NCBI RefSeq assembly: GCF_000761215.1
Contig: NZ_CP009438.1
Location: forward strand, 5,473,501-5,537,500
Length of the DNA: 64,000 nucleotides
Direction of reading: 5' to 3'
DNA from: Streptomyces glaucescens
Lineage (GTDB): Bacteria > Actinomycetota > Actinomycetes > Streptomycetales > Streptomycetaceae
This document shows positions 8,574 through 17,089 of this stretch, piece after piece. Position numbers and translations under genes: made by a program. Position 1 is the first letter of the stretch. Each line of letters opens with the position of its first letter. The notes below the pieces were generated by a model that had not been told where the DNA came from, searched no databases, and saw only the letters and a list, made by a program, of their open reading frames with translations.

Positions 8574-9149
8574 GTGCAGCTGGTAGTCGCACGGATCGGC
8601 CGCGCCCACGGCATCAAGGGCGAGGTCACCGTGGAGGTCCGCACCGACGAGCCCGAACTGCGGCTCGCCCCCGGCGCCGTACTCGCCACCGACCCCGCCT
8701 CCGCGGGGCCCCTCACCATCGCCACCGGCCGTGTCCACAGCGGCCGCCTCCTCCTGCGCTTCGAGGGGGTCACCGACCGCAACGGCGCCGAGGCCCTGCG
8801 CAACACCCTGCTGATCGCCGACGTCGACCCCGCGGAACTGCCCGAGGGGGAGGACGAGTACTACGACCACCAGCTGATCGACCTCGACGTGGTCACCGCG
8901 GACGGGGCGGAGGTCGGCCGGATCACCGAGATCTCGCACCTGCCCACCCAGGACCTGTTCATCGTCGAGCGGCCCGACGGCAGCGAGGTGATGATCCCCT
9001 TCGTCGAGGAGATCGTCACCGAGATCGACCTGGCGGAGCAGAGGGCCGTCATCGACCCGCCGCCCGGGCTGATCGACGACCGCGCGGAGATCGCCTCCAG
9101 CCGCGACGAGTCCGGCGAGTCCGGCGAGTCCGGCGGGGACGAGGCGTGA
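8574..9149 (+). CDS. rimM: 16S rRNA maturation factor RimM
   Basis: 191-residue 30S maturation factor. The N-terminal RimM domain begins QLVVARIGRAHGIKGEVTVE, and the PRC-barrel follows (YYDHQLIDLDVVTADG ... EVMIPFVEEIVTEIDL). The C-terminal tail is acidic and ends with an imperfect ESG repeat coded by tandem 9-base units near 9110-9133. The start is GTG at 8574 after AGGAGAGC. It binds S19 and the 30S head during assembly (family knowledge). Its TGA overlaps the trmD ATG. Confidence 0.95.
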   Translation: MQLVVARIGRAHGIKGEVTVEVRTDEPELRLAPGAVLATDPASAGPLTIATGRVHSGRLLLRFEGVTDRNGAEALRNTLLIADVDPAELPEGEDEYYDHQLIDLDVVTADGAEVGRITEISHLPTQDLFIVERPDGSEVMIPFVEEIVTEIDLAEQRAVIDPPPGLIDDRAEIASSRDESGESGESGGDEA

Positions 9150-9982
9150 TGCGGCTCGACGTCGTCACCATCTTCCCCGAGTACCTGGAACCGCTGAACG
9201 TCTCCCTCGTCGGCAAGGCCCGCGCGCGCGGGCGGCTGGACGTGCGGGTGCACGACCTGCGGCAGTGGACGTACGACCGGCACAACACGGTCGACGACAC
9301 CCCGTACGGCGGCGGTCCCGGCATGGTCATGAAGACCGACCCCTGGGGCGACGCCCTGGACACCGTCCTGGCCGACGGCTACGAGACCGGCTCGCACGGC
9401 CCGGCCCTCATCGTCCCCACCCCCAGCGGCCGCCCCTTCACCCAGGAACTGGCCGTCGAGCTGTCCGAGCGGCCCTGGCTGATCTTCACCCCGGCCCGCT
9501 ACGAGGGCATCGACCGGCGGGTCGTCGACGAGTACGCCACCCGGATACCGGTCCACGAGGTGTCCATCGGCGACTACGTGCTGGCCGGCGGCGAGGCGGC
9601 CGTCCTGGTCATCACGGAGGCCGTGGCGCGGCTGCTGCCCGGTGTCCTCGGCAACGCCGAGTCGCACCGCGACGACTCCTTCGCGCCCGGCGCCATGGCG
9701 AGCCTCCTGGAGGGGCCCGTCTACACCAAACCGCCCGAGTGGCGCGGCCGCGGCATCCCGGAGGTGCTGCTCAGCGGACACCACGGCAAGATCGCCCGCT
9801 GGCGCCGCGACGAGGCACTGCGGCGCACCACCCGCAACCGGCCCGACCTGATCGAGCGCTGCGAGCCCGGGGCGTTCGACAAGAAGGACCGCGAGATGCT
9901 CTCCATCCTGGGCTGGGCGCCCGACCCGGAGGGCGAGCCGTACGGCCGATTTTGGCGCAGGACCGGTGACGTGGAAGAATAG
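9149..9982 (+). CDS. trmD: tRNA (guanine-N1)-methyltransferase TrmD
   Basis: 277-residue SPOUT-class enzyme that methylates G37 of tRNAs using SAM, preventing frameshifting. Recognisable motifs are DVVTIFPEYLEPL at the start, VDDTPYGGGPGMVMK, the trefoil-knot SAM region GRYEGIDRRV-like (ARYEGIDRRVVDEY), and VSIGDYVLAGGEAA. The C-terminal domain has the HHGKIARWRRDEALRRT stretch. Translationally coupled to rimM through the TGATG overlap. Confidence 0.97.
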   Translation: MRLDVVTIFPEYLEPLNVSLVGKARARGRLDVRVHDLRQWTYDRHNTVDDTPYGGGPGMVMKTDPWGDALDTVLADGYETGSHGPALIVPTPSGRPFTQELAVELSERPWLIFTPARYEGIDRRVVDEYATRIPVHEVSIGDYVLAGGEAAVLVITEAVARLLPGVLGNAESHRDDSFAPGAMASLLEGPVYTKPPEWRGRGIPEVLLSGHHGKIARWRRDEALRRTTRNRPDLIERCEPGAFDKKDREMLSILGWAPDPEGEPYGRFWRRTGDVEE

Positions 9983-10115
9983 GCCGCTGTTGTGCGCCGT
10001 CCGGCGTGCGCCCCTGCCACAGGGGGACACGACGCCCGCCCCGACGCGCACGGCCCATCCCAGAACCTCTAGTTCCCGTTGATGACCTGTGGCATCAGCG
10101 AAGAAAGCAGACGAA

Positions 10116-10466
10116 ATGTCTCACCTGCTCGACTCCGTCGACTCCGCGTCGCTGCGGAGCGACATCCCGGCCTTCCGCCCGGGTGACACCGTCAACGTCC
10201 ACGTCCGCGTCATCGAGGGCAACCGCTCCCGTGTGCAGCAGTTCAAGGGCGTGGTGATCCGTCGCCAGGGTTCCGGCGTGCGCGAGACCTTCACGGTCCG
10301 CAAGGTCTCCTTCTCCGTCGGCGTCGAGCGCACCTTCCCGGTGCACACCCCGATCGTGGAGAAGATCGAGCTCGTCACCCGCGGTGACGTCCGCCGCGCC
10401 AAGCTGTACTACCTGCGCGAGCTGCGCGGCAAGGCGGCGAAGATCAAGGAGAAGCGCGAGAACTGA
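10116..10466 (+). CDS. rplS: 50S ribosomal protein L19
   Basis: 116-residue L19, located at the 30S-50S interface. Conserved stretches include FRPGDTVNVHVRVIEGNRSR, RVQQFKGVVIRRQG and VRRAKLYYLRELRGKAAKI. The frame is open from a GTG at 10089, but homologues begin at MSHLLDSVD, so ATG 10116 is used; the Shine-Dalgarno is weak (AGAAAG). Separated from trmD by 133 bases, which may include its own promoter. Confidence 0.96.
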   Translation: MSHLLDSVDSASLRSDIPAFRPGDTVNVHVRVIEGNRSRVQQFKGVVIRRQGSGVRETFTVRKVSFSVGVERTFPVHTPIVEKIELVTRGDVRRAKLYYLRELRGKAAKIKEKREN

Positions 10467-10526
10467 GCGCTTCCCGGGGCTCGTCCCCGTGGGGTCCACA
10501 GCGGAGCCGGATAGCATCGGGCACCG

Positions 10527-11234
10527 ATGGACACCGAAGCACAGCCGACGGAGCGCGACCGCTCCTCCGAACCCGCTCCGCCGGGCCCGGAGGGCCGGTC
10601 GCGTTTCGCGTTGGTGCCGCGGATCGCCGGCCGGCTGCCGGGCGGGCGGATCACCCTGACCGCGCTGGTCTGCCTGTTCTTCCTGCTGCTGCTCAACACC
10701 CTGGTGGCGCAGCCGTTCCAGATCCCCAGCGGATCGATGGAGCCCGGATTGAGGATCGGCGACCGCGTTCTCGTAAACAAGGTGGCGTACCGTTTCGGAG
10801 CCGAGCCGCGGCGGGGTGACGTCGTCGTGTTCGACGGCACCGGGTACTTCGGTGACGCCGACTACATCAAGCGCGTGGTGGGCGTAGGGGGAGACCGGGT
10901 GGTCTGCTGCGACAGGGAGGGGAGGCTGCGGGTGAACGGCCGGTCGGTCGACGAGTCGGCGTTCCTGCACGCCGGCGACCGTGCGTCGACGGTGCCCTTC
11001 GACGTGGTCGTGCCCGAGGGCCGGCTCTTCGTCCTCGGCGACCACCGCAGCGCCTCCAGCGACTCCCGCGACCACCTGGGCTCGCCCGGCGGCGGCATGA
11101 TCCCCGTGGCGGACGTGATCGGCCGCGCGGACTGGATCGTCTGGCCCGTCGGCCACCTCACGCGCCTGGACCGGCCGGATGTCTACGCGCGCGTACCGGG
11201 GGGTTCCGGCGCGGCGGGCGGTGCCCATGGGTAA
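10527..11234 (+). CDS. sipW: Type I signal peptidase SipW
   Basis: 235-residue membrane signal peptidase, first of four adjacent paralogues. One transmembrane segment (about residues 42-60) precedes the catalytic Ser70 in PSGSMEPG and the general-base Lys115 in DYIKRVVGVGGDRV; the GDHR box follows (VLGDHRSASSDSRDH). Unlike SipY and SipZ it shows no C-terminal membrane anchor. No Shine-Dalgarno precedes the ATG; a TAGCAT -10-like element at 10512-10517 sits 9 bases upstream, suggesting a leaderless mRNA. Its stop overlaps the start of sipX. Confidence 0.93.
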   Translation: MDTEAQPTERDRSSEPAPPGPEGRSRFALVPRIAGRLPGGRITLTALVCLFFLLLLNTLVAQPFQIPSGSMEPGLRIGDRVLVNKVAYRFGAEPRRGDVVVFDGTGYFGDADYIKRVVGVGGDRVVCCDREGRLRVNGRSVDESAFLHAGDRASTVPFDVVVPEGRLFVLGDHRSASSDSRDHLGSPGGGMIPVADVIGRADWIVWPVGHLTRLDRPDVYARVPGGSGAAGGAHG

Positions 11235-12366
11235 CCGCGGAAAACCGCGCGGCACGCCGAGCAGTCCCGTCGACGACCTCCTGCCCACCGGCAGCCGGCG
11301 CGCCTCCCGGCCGGCCGGCGGGCGTACCCGCGCGGAGCGGCGCAAGCTGCAGCGCAAGGTCAAGCGCCGCCGGCGCCGGTCGGCCATCAAGGAGATACCG
11401 CTCCTCATCGGCGTCGCCGTCCTGATCGCCCTGGTCCTGAAGACGTTCCTGGTCCAGGCCTTCGTCATCCCCTCGGGCTCCATGGAGCAGACGATCCAGA
11501 TCGGCGACCGGGTCCTGGTCGACAAGCTCACCCCGTGGTTCGGCTCCCGGCCGGAGCGCGGCGACGTCGTCGTCTTCAAGGATCCGGGCGGCTGGCTCCA
11601 GGACGAGCTGCCCGCCCAGAAGAAGGACGACCCCGTCGTCGTCAAGCAGGTCAAGGAAGGGCTCACCTTCATCGGCCTGCTGCCCTCCGACAACGAGAAG
11701 GACCTGATCAAGCGGGTCGTGGGGGTCGGCGGTGACCGCGTCAGGTGCTGTGACGCGCAGGGCAGGGTCACCGTCAACGGCGTCCCCCTGAACGAGGCGG
11801 ACTACCTGTACCCCGGCAACGCGCCCTCCACCACGCAGTTCGACGTCACCGTGCCGGAGGGCCGCCTGTGGGTCATGGGCGACCACCGGGACAACTCCGC
11901 GGACTCCCGGGCCCACCAGGACACCGACTACGGCGGCACGGTCTCCGAGGACCAGGTGGTCGGCCGGGCCGTCGTCATCGCCTGGCCGTTCAACCACTGG
12001 ACCACGCTGGACGAACCGGAAACCTTCGCCTCCGTGTCCGACCCGGCGTCCGGTTCGGCCGCTGCCGCCCCTGTGTCGCATAGGGTTGCCTCCGACGTTC
12101 CGCGCGCGCCGGATCCGGGGCCCCCGGACCCTGGCGCGCCGGATCCGAACGCAATGACCCACCTCCCGAGCCCTGCGGAACTCCCGCTCGTTATGGGAGT
12201 GGTGGGCCTGCGCCGTACCCGGGGCAGGCAGCGGCACAGAGTAAGGAGTTGGCGTGGGGGATGTGGCGGTTGGCGCACGGTCCGGACACGACGGCGAGGA
12301 GCACCGCGGACACCCCGTGGAAGCGGCCGGCCCGGCCGTGGACGGCGCCGTCGGCTCCGGGAGTGA
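11227..12366 (+). CDS. sipX: Type I signal peptidase SipX, with C-terminal extension overlapping sipY
   Basis: Second signal peptidase, 379 residues as read. It has a basic N terminus (RKLQRKVKRRRRRSAIKEIP), one clear transmembrane segment (LLIGVAVLIALVLKTFLVQAF), catalytic Ser in PSGSMEQTIQ, Lys in DLIKRVVGVGGD and a GDHRDNSADSRAH box. ATG 11227 overlaps the sipW stop by 8 bases. The peptidase domain ends near codon 275. The last ~100 codons (Pro/Ala-rich, then Arg-rich) run 113 bases into sipY. This tail either is real and overlapping or reflects loss of an earlier stop; codon bias falls off after about 12,170. Confidence 0.88.
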   Translation: MGNRGKPRGTPSSPVDDLLPTGSRRASRPAGGRTRAERRKLQRKVKRRRRRSAIKEIPLLIGVAVLIALVLKTFLVQAFVIPSGSMEQTIQIGDRVLVDKLTPWFGSRPERGDVVVFKDPGGWLQDELPAQKKDDPVVVKQVKEGLTFIGLLPSDNEKDLIKRVVGVGGDRVRCCDAQGRVTVNGVPLNEADYLYPGNAPSTTQFDVTVPEGRLWVMGDHRDNSADSRAHQDTDYGGTVSEDQVVGRAVVIAWPFNHWTTLDEPETFASVSDPASGSAAAAPVSHRVASDVPRAPDPGPPDPGAPDPNAMTHLPSPAELPLVMGVVGLRRTRGRQRHRVRSWRGGCGGWRTVRTRRRGAPRTPRGSGRPGRGRRRRLRE

Positions 12367-13231
12367 CACAGCGGCCGAGGACGGCAGGGTGAGCGACGAA
12401 CAGGACCGGGCCGGGGACCAGGAACCGGGCGGCTCCGCCGCCACGCCCGCCAGGAAGCAGCGTTCCTTCTGGAAGGAGCTGCCGATCCTGATCGGTATCG
12501 CGCTGGTGCTGGCGCTGCTGATCAAGACGTTCCTGGTGCAGGCGTTCTCGATCCCCTCCGACTCGATGCAGAACCTCCTGCAGAAGGGCGACCGGGTCCT
12601 CGTCGACAAGCTCACCCCGTGGTTCGGCTCCGAGCCGGAGCGCGGCGAGGTGGTCGTCTTCCACGACCCGGACCAGTGGCTGGCGGGCGAGGTGACGCCC
12701 GAGCCCAACGCCCTGCAGACCTTCCTCAGCTGGATCGGCCTCATGCCGTCCGCGGAGGAGAAGGACCTGATCAAGCGGGTCATCGGGGTCGGCGGCGACA
12801 CCGTGGAGTGCAAGGGCACGGGACCGCTGAAGGTCAACGGCAAGGCGCTGAACGAGCCGTACGTGTACCCCGGCAACACACCGTGCAGCGTGGACGACAC
12901 CGGTGGCCAGTTCAAGGTGAAGGTGCCCGAGGGCTACCTGTGGGTGATGGGCGACCACCGGCAGAACTCGCGCGACTCGCGCTACAACCAGTCGGACAAG
13001 TACCACGGCATGGTCCCCGTGGACGAGGTCGTCGGACGGGCCATCGTCAAGGCCTGGCCGATCAACCGCTGGGGCACCCTGCCGGTTCCGGACACCTTCG
13101 ACCAGCCGGGGCTGAACGACAAGGCGTCGGCCGCCGCGCTGACGGCCGCGCCGCAGGCGCTGGCCCTGGCGGGCGTGGTGCCGGTGGCGCTGTGGCGGCG
13201 CAGGAAGCACGGCGACGACGAGGGCCGCTGA
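12254..13231 (+). CDS. sipY: Type I signal peptidase SipY
   Basis: 325-residue signal peptidase. An acidic Gly/Ala-rich cytoplasmic N terminus of ~75 residues leads to a transmembrane segment (LPILIGIALVLALLIKTFLV), catalytic Ser in PSDSMQNLL, Lys in DLIKRVIGVGGD, and the VMGDHRQNSRDSR box. A second hydrophobic segment near the C terminus (ALALAGVVPVALW) followed by basic residues is a likely anchor. AAGGAG at 12243-12248 supports the GTG at 12254, which lies inside the sipX reading frame. Likely co-transcribed with sipW and sipX. Confidence 0.93.
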   Translation: MGDVAVGARSGHDGEEHRGHPVEAAGPAVDGAVGSGSDTAAEDGRVSDEQDRAGDQEPGGSAATPARKQRSFWKELPILIGIALVLALLIKTFLVQAFSIPSDSMQNLLQKGDRVLVDKLTPWFGSEPERGEVVVFHDPDQWLAGEVTPEPNALQTFLSWIGLMPSAEEKDLIKRVIGVGGDTVECKGTGPLKVNGKALNEPYVYPGNTPCSVDDTGGQFKVKVPEGYLWVMGDHRQNSRDSRYNQSDKYHGMVPVDEVVGRAIVKAWPINRWGTLPVPDTFDQPGLNDKASAAALTAAPQALALAGVVPVALWRRRKHGDDEGR

Positions 13232-13269
13232 GAGCGGCACAAGACCGCTCCGCCGCGACGGCGCCAGGG

Positions 13270-13299
13270 CTGACCGGCGCGGGTACCGCCGGGTAGGGT
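13270..13299 (+). promoter_or_regulatory. Probable housekeeping-type promoter of sipZ
   Basis: CTGACC at 13270-13275 and TAGGGT at 13294-13299 are 18 bases apart, fitting HrdB -35/-10 elements. The ATG of sipZ follows 8 bases later and no Shine-Dalgarno is present, so the transcript is probably leaderless. This agrees with the known arrangement in S. lividans, where sipZ heads its own operon. Confidence 0.5.
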
Positions 13300-13307
13300 G
13301 CGGACCC

Positions 13308-14078
13308 ATGGGCGGCGAGAGCACGACACGTACGGCCCCGCGCAGCGCGGGCACAGGCAACGGCCCGGCGGGCGGCCGGACCGGACAGCGACTGTCCGGG
13401 CTGGCGGTCGCGCTGGGCCTCGTGCTGTTCCTCGCCGCGTTCGGCTGGGGCGCGGTGGTCTACCGGCCGTACACCGTGCCGACCACCTCCATGGCCCCGA
13501 CCATCGATGCCGGCGACCGGGTCCTCGCCCAGCGGATCGACGGCGCGCAGGTACGGCGCGGCGACGTCGTGGTCTTCAAGGACGCGAGCTGGGGTGACGC
13601 GCCGCTGATCAAGCGGGTGGTGGCCGTCGGCGGAGACACCGTGGCCTGCTGCCGGAACGGCCGGCTGACGGTCAACGGCAAGCAGATCGAGGAGCCCTAT
13701 CTGGCCGACGGCCAGGCCGGGGCGGCCGGCTTCCCGACGGTCACCGTGCCCGAGGGACGGCTGTTCCTGCTCGGTGACGAGCGGCACGGTTCGCTGGACT
13801 CCACCGCCCATCTGACCGACGCCGCGCGCGGCACCGTGGCCCGCGACAGGGTCTCCGCGCGGGTCGACGCCGTGGTGTGGCCGATGGACGGCATGCTGCC
13901 GCGTCCGGCCGGCTTCGAGGCGCTGGGCGGCCCGCTGTCCGAACCGGGGCCGCTGCGGACCGTGGTCGCGCTGATCGTCGGGGGCGCGGTGCTGGTGCTC
14001 GGCGGCGCCGCCTACGGCCCGCTGGCCCAGCGCGCGGCCCGGGCCCGGGCCCGGACGGAGACTCCCGGTGCCCGCTGA
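13308..14078 (+). CDS. sipZ: Type I signal peptidase SipZ
   Basis: 256-residue signal peptidase, the most divergent of the four. The first transmembrane segment is LSGLAVALGLVLFLAAFGWG; the catalytic Ser lies in TTSMAPTIDAGD and the Lys in PLIKRVVAVGGD. The usual GDHR box is altered to LGDERHGSLDS. A second hydrophobic segment (VVALIVGGAVLVLGGAAYG) and an Arg-rich tail anchor the C terminus. It overlaps the NUDIX gene by 11 bases, so it probably leads an operon with the NUDIX and DUF2469 genes. Confidence 0.93.
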   Translation: MGGESTTRTAPRSAGTGNGPAGGRTGQRLSGLAVALGLVLFLAAFGWGAVVYRPYTVPTTSMAPTIDAGDRVLAQRIDGAQVRRGDVVVFKDASWGDAPLIKRVVAVGGDTVACCRNGRLTVNGKQIEEPYLADGQAGAAGFPTVTVPEGRLFLLGDERHGSLDSTAHLTDAARGTVARDRVSARVDAVVWPMDGMLPRPAGFEALGGPLSEPGPLRTVVALIVGGAVLVLGGAAYGPLAQRAARARARTETPGAR

Positions 14079-14595
14079 GCCCACGGGTGCGGGCACGGCC
14101 GGCGAGCTGTCCGGCGAGGTGCGCCGGGTGGCCCGGGTCGTGCTGCTCGACCCGGACGACCGCATCCTGCTGCTGCACGGCCACGAGCCCGGCGATCCGG
14201 CCGACGACTGGTGGTTCACCCCCGGCGGCGGTGTCGAGGGCGACGAGACCCGTGAGGAGGCCGCACTGCGGGAACTCGTCGAGGAGACGGGCATCACGGA
14301 CGTCGAGCTCGGCCCGGTCCTGTGGCGGCGGATGTGCTCCTTCCCGTTCGCCGGCCGCCGCTGGACCCAGGACGAGTGGTACTACCTGGCCCGTACCAGC
14401 CAGACGGCGACCCGGGCCACGGGTCTCACCGAGCTGGAGCGGCGCAGCGTCGTCGGAGCGCGATGGTGGACGTGCCGGGAACTGGCCCGGGCACATGAGA
14501 CGGTGTATCCGACCAGACTCGCCGGGCTGCTGCGCAGGCTGCTCGACGAAGGTCCCCCCGCCCGTCCGGAGATCCTCGACACGGAAATCGTCTAG
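14068..14595 (+). CDS. NUDIX hydrolase
   Basis: 175-residue NUDIX-family hydrolase. The complete NUDIX box is visible: GGGVEGDETREEAALRELVE followed by ETGI, fitting GX5EX7REUXEEXGU. The substrate cannot be told from sequence; relatives hydrolyse nucleoside diphosphates linked to another group. The GTG at 14068 overlaps the end of sipZ, implying translational coupling and operon membership. The C terminus is unremarkable. Confidence 0.9.
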   Translation: MPAEPTGAGTAGELSGEVRRVARVVLLDPDDRILLLHGHEPGDPADDWWFTPGGGVEGDETREEAALRELVEETGITDVELGPVLWRRMCSFPFAGRRWTQDEWYYLARTSQTATRATGLTELERRSVVGARWWTCRELARAHETVYPTRLAGLLRRLLDEGPPARPEILDTEIV

Positions 14596-14651
14596 GGGTT
14601 CGCGGGACTGGCGCACAATGGTGGGATCGCACGGCTGAAGGGGAACATGCC

Positions 14652-14960
14652 ATGAGCGCCGAGGACCTCGAGAAGTACGAGACCGAGATGGAGCTGAAGC
14701 TCTATCGGGAGTACCGCGATGTCGTCGGTCTGTTCAAGTACGTGATCGAGACCGAGCGGCGCTTCTATCTGACCAACGACTACGAGATGCAGGTGCACTC
14801 GGTCCAGGGTGAGGTGTTCTTCGAGGTGTCCATGGCGGACGCCTGGGTGTGGGACATGTACCGGCCGGCCCGGTTCGTGAAGCAGGTGCGGGTGCTGACG
14901 TTCAAGGACGTGAACATCGAGGAGCTGAACAAGAGCGACCTGGAACTGCCGGGCGGGTGA
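14652..14960 (+). CDS. Conserved actinobacterial DUF2469 protein
   Basis: 102-residue acidic protein of the DUF2469 family, found across actinobacteria and always about this size. It begins MSAEDLEKYETEMELKLYRE and is rich in aromatic residues (YVIETERRFYLTNDYEMQVH). No catalytic motif or membrane segment is visible and its function is unknown. GAAGGGGA upstream is a strong Shine-Dalgarno. The conserved position between signal peptidase and YraN genes suggests a housekeeping role, but nothing more specific. Confidence 0.92.
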   Translation: MSAEDLEKYETEMELKLYREYRDVVGLFKYVIETERRFYLTNDYEMQVHSVQGEVFFEVSMADAWVWDMYRPARFVKQVRVLTFKDVNIEELNKSDLELPGG

Positions 14961-15090
14961 TCGGGGCGGCCTGCGGTGGATGACCGGCACCGGTGCGGGT
15001 GACGGAGTTGTCCACAGCCGCCGGGTTGTCCACCAAGATCCACTCCGCGGTGGCGGATGCGTGACGGTTGGCGCCGGAGGTGGTGCCGAC

Positions 15091-15462
15091 ATGAACACGC
15101 ATCTGGCGCGCGGCGCACTCGGCAGGTACGGCGAGGAGCTGGCCGCGCGGCGGCTGGCCGATGCCGGGATGACGGTCCTGGAGCGCAACTGGCGGTCCGG
15201 ACGGGCCGGTGAGATCGACATCGTGGCGCGGGACGGCGACGCCCTCGTGGTCTGCGAGGTGAAGACCCGCAGGGCCGGGCGGTTCCAGCACCCCATGGCC
15301 GCGATCACCCCCGTCAAGGCGGCCCGGCTGCGCCGGCTCGCCGAACGCTGGCTGCAGGAACACGGAGGAGCGCCGCCCGGCGGGGTCCGCATCGACCTGG
15401 TCGGCGTCGTCCTGCCCCACCGCGGCGCTCCCGTCGTCGAGCACGCCCGGGGGGTGGCCTGA
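15091..15462 (+). CDS. UPF0102 (YraN) nuclease-fold protein
   Basis: 123-residue protein of the UPF0102/YraN family, with a restriction-endonuclease-like fold. The conserved core is visible: GRYGEELAARRLADAGMTVL, then EIDIVARDGDALVVCEVKTR, where Glu/Asp and E-x-K match nuclease catalytic residues. A DNA or RNA role is inferred from the fold only. GGAGG at 15076-15080 supports ATG 15091; the frame is open further upstream. The TGA is followed after one base by the ATG of the YifB-like gene. Confidence 0.9.
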   Translation: MNTHLARGALGRYGEELAARRLADAGMTVLERNWRSGRAGEIDIVARDGDALVVCEVKTRRAGRFQHPMAAITPVKAARLRRLAERWLQEHGGAPPGGVRIDLVGVVLPHRGAPVVEHARGVA

Positions 15463-15463
15463 G

Positions 15464-17089
15464 ATGGGCTTCGCACGCACCTGCTCGGTCGCCCTGGTGG
15501 GCGTCGAGGGCGTCGTCGTGGAGGTGCAGGCCGACCTGGAACCGGGTGTCGCCGCGTTCACCCTGGTCGGACTGCCGGACAAGAGCCTCACGGAGAGCCG
15601 CGACCGGGTCCGGGCGGCGGTGGTGAACTCCGGGGGCGAGTGGCCGCAGAAGAAACTGACGGTGGGCCTGAGCCCGGCCTCGGTCCCGAAGAGCGGAAGC
15701 GGCTTCGATCTTGCCGTGGCGGCCGCCGTGCTCGGGGCGACCGAGCGGATCGACCCCCGGGTCCTGGCCGACATCGTGATGATCGGCGAGCTGGGCCTGG
15801 ACGGCCGGGTGCGCCCGGTGCGCGGCATCCTGCCCGCCGTGCTGGCCGCCGCCGGCGCCGGGTACGAACAGGTGGTCGTGCCCGAGTGCGCGGCCGCCGA
15901 GGCAGCCCTGGTCCCCGGTGTCTCGGTGCTCGGCGTGCGCAGTCTGCGCCAGCTGATCGCCGTCCTGGCGGACGAACCGGTACCGGACGAGGAGCGGGAC
16001 GACCCGGGCCGCCCGGACCCGCTGCTCGCCGGGCTGCGCGTGCCCGGCACCGGAGCCGCCACGGGCATCCACAGCACGGGCGCCGCCCAGCACGACCTAG
16101 GTCACGACCTCGCCGACGTCGTGGGCCAGGTCTCGGCCCGCACGGCGGTGGAGGTCGCCGCCGCCGGCGGGCACCACCTGTTCCTGGAGGGCCCGCCCGG
16201 CGCCGGCAAGACGATGCTGGCCGAGCGGCTCCCCGGCATCCTGCCCCGGCTCGGCCGGGAGGAGTCGCTGGAGGTGACGGCGGTGCACTCGGTGGCGGGC
16301 CTGCTGCCCCCGGACAAGCCGCTGGTCGACGTCGCGCCCTACTGCGCCCCGCACCACTCGGCCACCATGCAGGCGCTCGTCGGCGGCGGCGCCGGCGTCG
16401 CCCGGCCCGGCGCGGTCTCCCTCTCCCACCGGGGCGTGCTGTTCCTCGACGAGGCCCCGGAGTTCCGCAGCCAGGCCCTGGACGCGCTGCGGCAGCCCCT
16501 GGAGTCGGGACACGTCGTGATCGCCCGGAGCGCGGGCGTGGTGCGGTTCCCCGCGAAGTTCCTGATGGTGCTCGCGGCGAACCCTTGCCCGTGCGGACGC
16601 TTCTCGGCCGCGGGCGACCGGTGCGAGTGCCCGGCGTCCGCGGTCCGCCGCTACCAGGCCAGGCTCTCCGGGCCGCTCCTCGACCGGGTCGACCTGAGGG
16701 TGGAGGTGGATCGGGTCTCGCGCGCGGAGCTGACCGGTCTGGCCGCCCGCGGGGAGTCCACCGCGACCGTCGCCGCCCGGGTGCGCGCGGCCCGGGAGCG
16801 GGCGGCGGCCCGCCTGGCGGGTACGCCGTGGCGGACGAACAGCGAGGTGCCCGGGCGGGAGCTGCGCAGCCGCTGGCACGCGGTGAGCGGTGCCATGGAC
16901 GAGGCGGAGCGCCACTTGGAGCGCGGGGCGCTGAGCGCCCGCGGCCTCGACCGGGTCCTGCGGGTCGCCTGGACCGTCGCCGACCTTGCGGGCCACGACC
17001 GGCCGGACGCGACCGACGTCACCCTCGCCCTCCAGCTGCGCACGGGCGTCCCCCGCGGCGTGCCCATGGCGATCGGGGCACTCACATGA
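15464..17089 (+). CDS. YifB-like Mg-chelatase-type AAA ATPase
   Basis: 541-residue protein of the YifB/ComM family. The N-terminal ChlI-like domain begins FARTCSVALVGVEGVVVEVQ and contains GLPDKSLTESRDRVRAAV. The AAA core has Walker A GPPGAGKTML, Walker B HRGVLFLDEAPEF and a sensor stretch AANPCPCGRF; the C-terminal Mg-chelatase domain follows. In competent bacteria the relative ComM acts as a hexameric branch-migration helicase during recombination. It overlaps dprA (ATGA), a common pairing of two transformation-type genes. Confidence 0.93.
   Translation: MGFARTCSVALVGVEGVVVEVQADLEPGVAAFTLVGLPDKSLTESRDRVRAAVVNSGGEWPQKKLTVGLSPASVPKSGSGFDLAVAAAVLGATERIDPRVLADIVMIGELGLDGRVRPVRGILPAVLAAAGAGYEQVVVPECAAAEAALVPGVSVLGVRSLRQLIAVLADEPVPDEERDDPGRPDPLLAGLRVPGTGAATGIHSTGAAQHDLGHDLADVVGQVSARTAVEVAAAGGHHLFLEGPPGAGKTMLAERLPGILPRLGREESLEVTAVHSVAGLLPPDKPLVDVAPYCAPHHSATMQALVGGGAGVARPGAVSLSHRGVLFLDEAPEFRSQALDALRQPLESGHVVIARSAGVVRFPAKFLMVLAANPCPCGRFSAAGDRCECPASAVRRYQARLSGPLLDRVDLRVEVDRVSRAELTGLAARGESTATVAARVRAARERAAARLAGTPWRTNSEVPGRELRSRWHAVSGAMDEAERHLERGALSARGLDRVLRVAWTVADLAGHDRPDATDVTLALQLRTGVPRGVPMAIGALT

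Noticed and set aside
10475..10489. Terminator after rplS (CGGGG/CCCCG)
   Set aside because: Only five base pairs with no T tract; too weak to list as a feature.
15640..17085. Possible N-terminal extension fusing dprA to an upstream 480-codon stretch
   Set aside because: The stretch is an Arg/Gly/Pro-rich shadow of the YifB-like gene in another frame; DprA homology starts at 17086 with a normal ATGA overlap.
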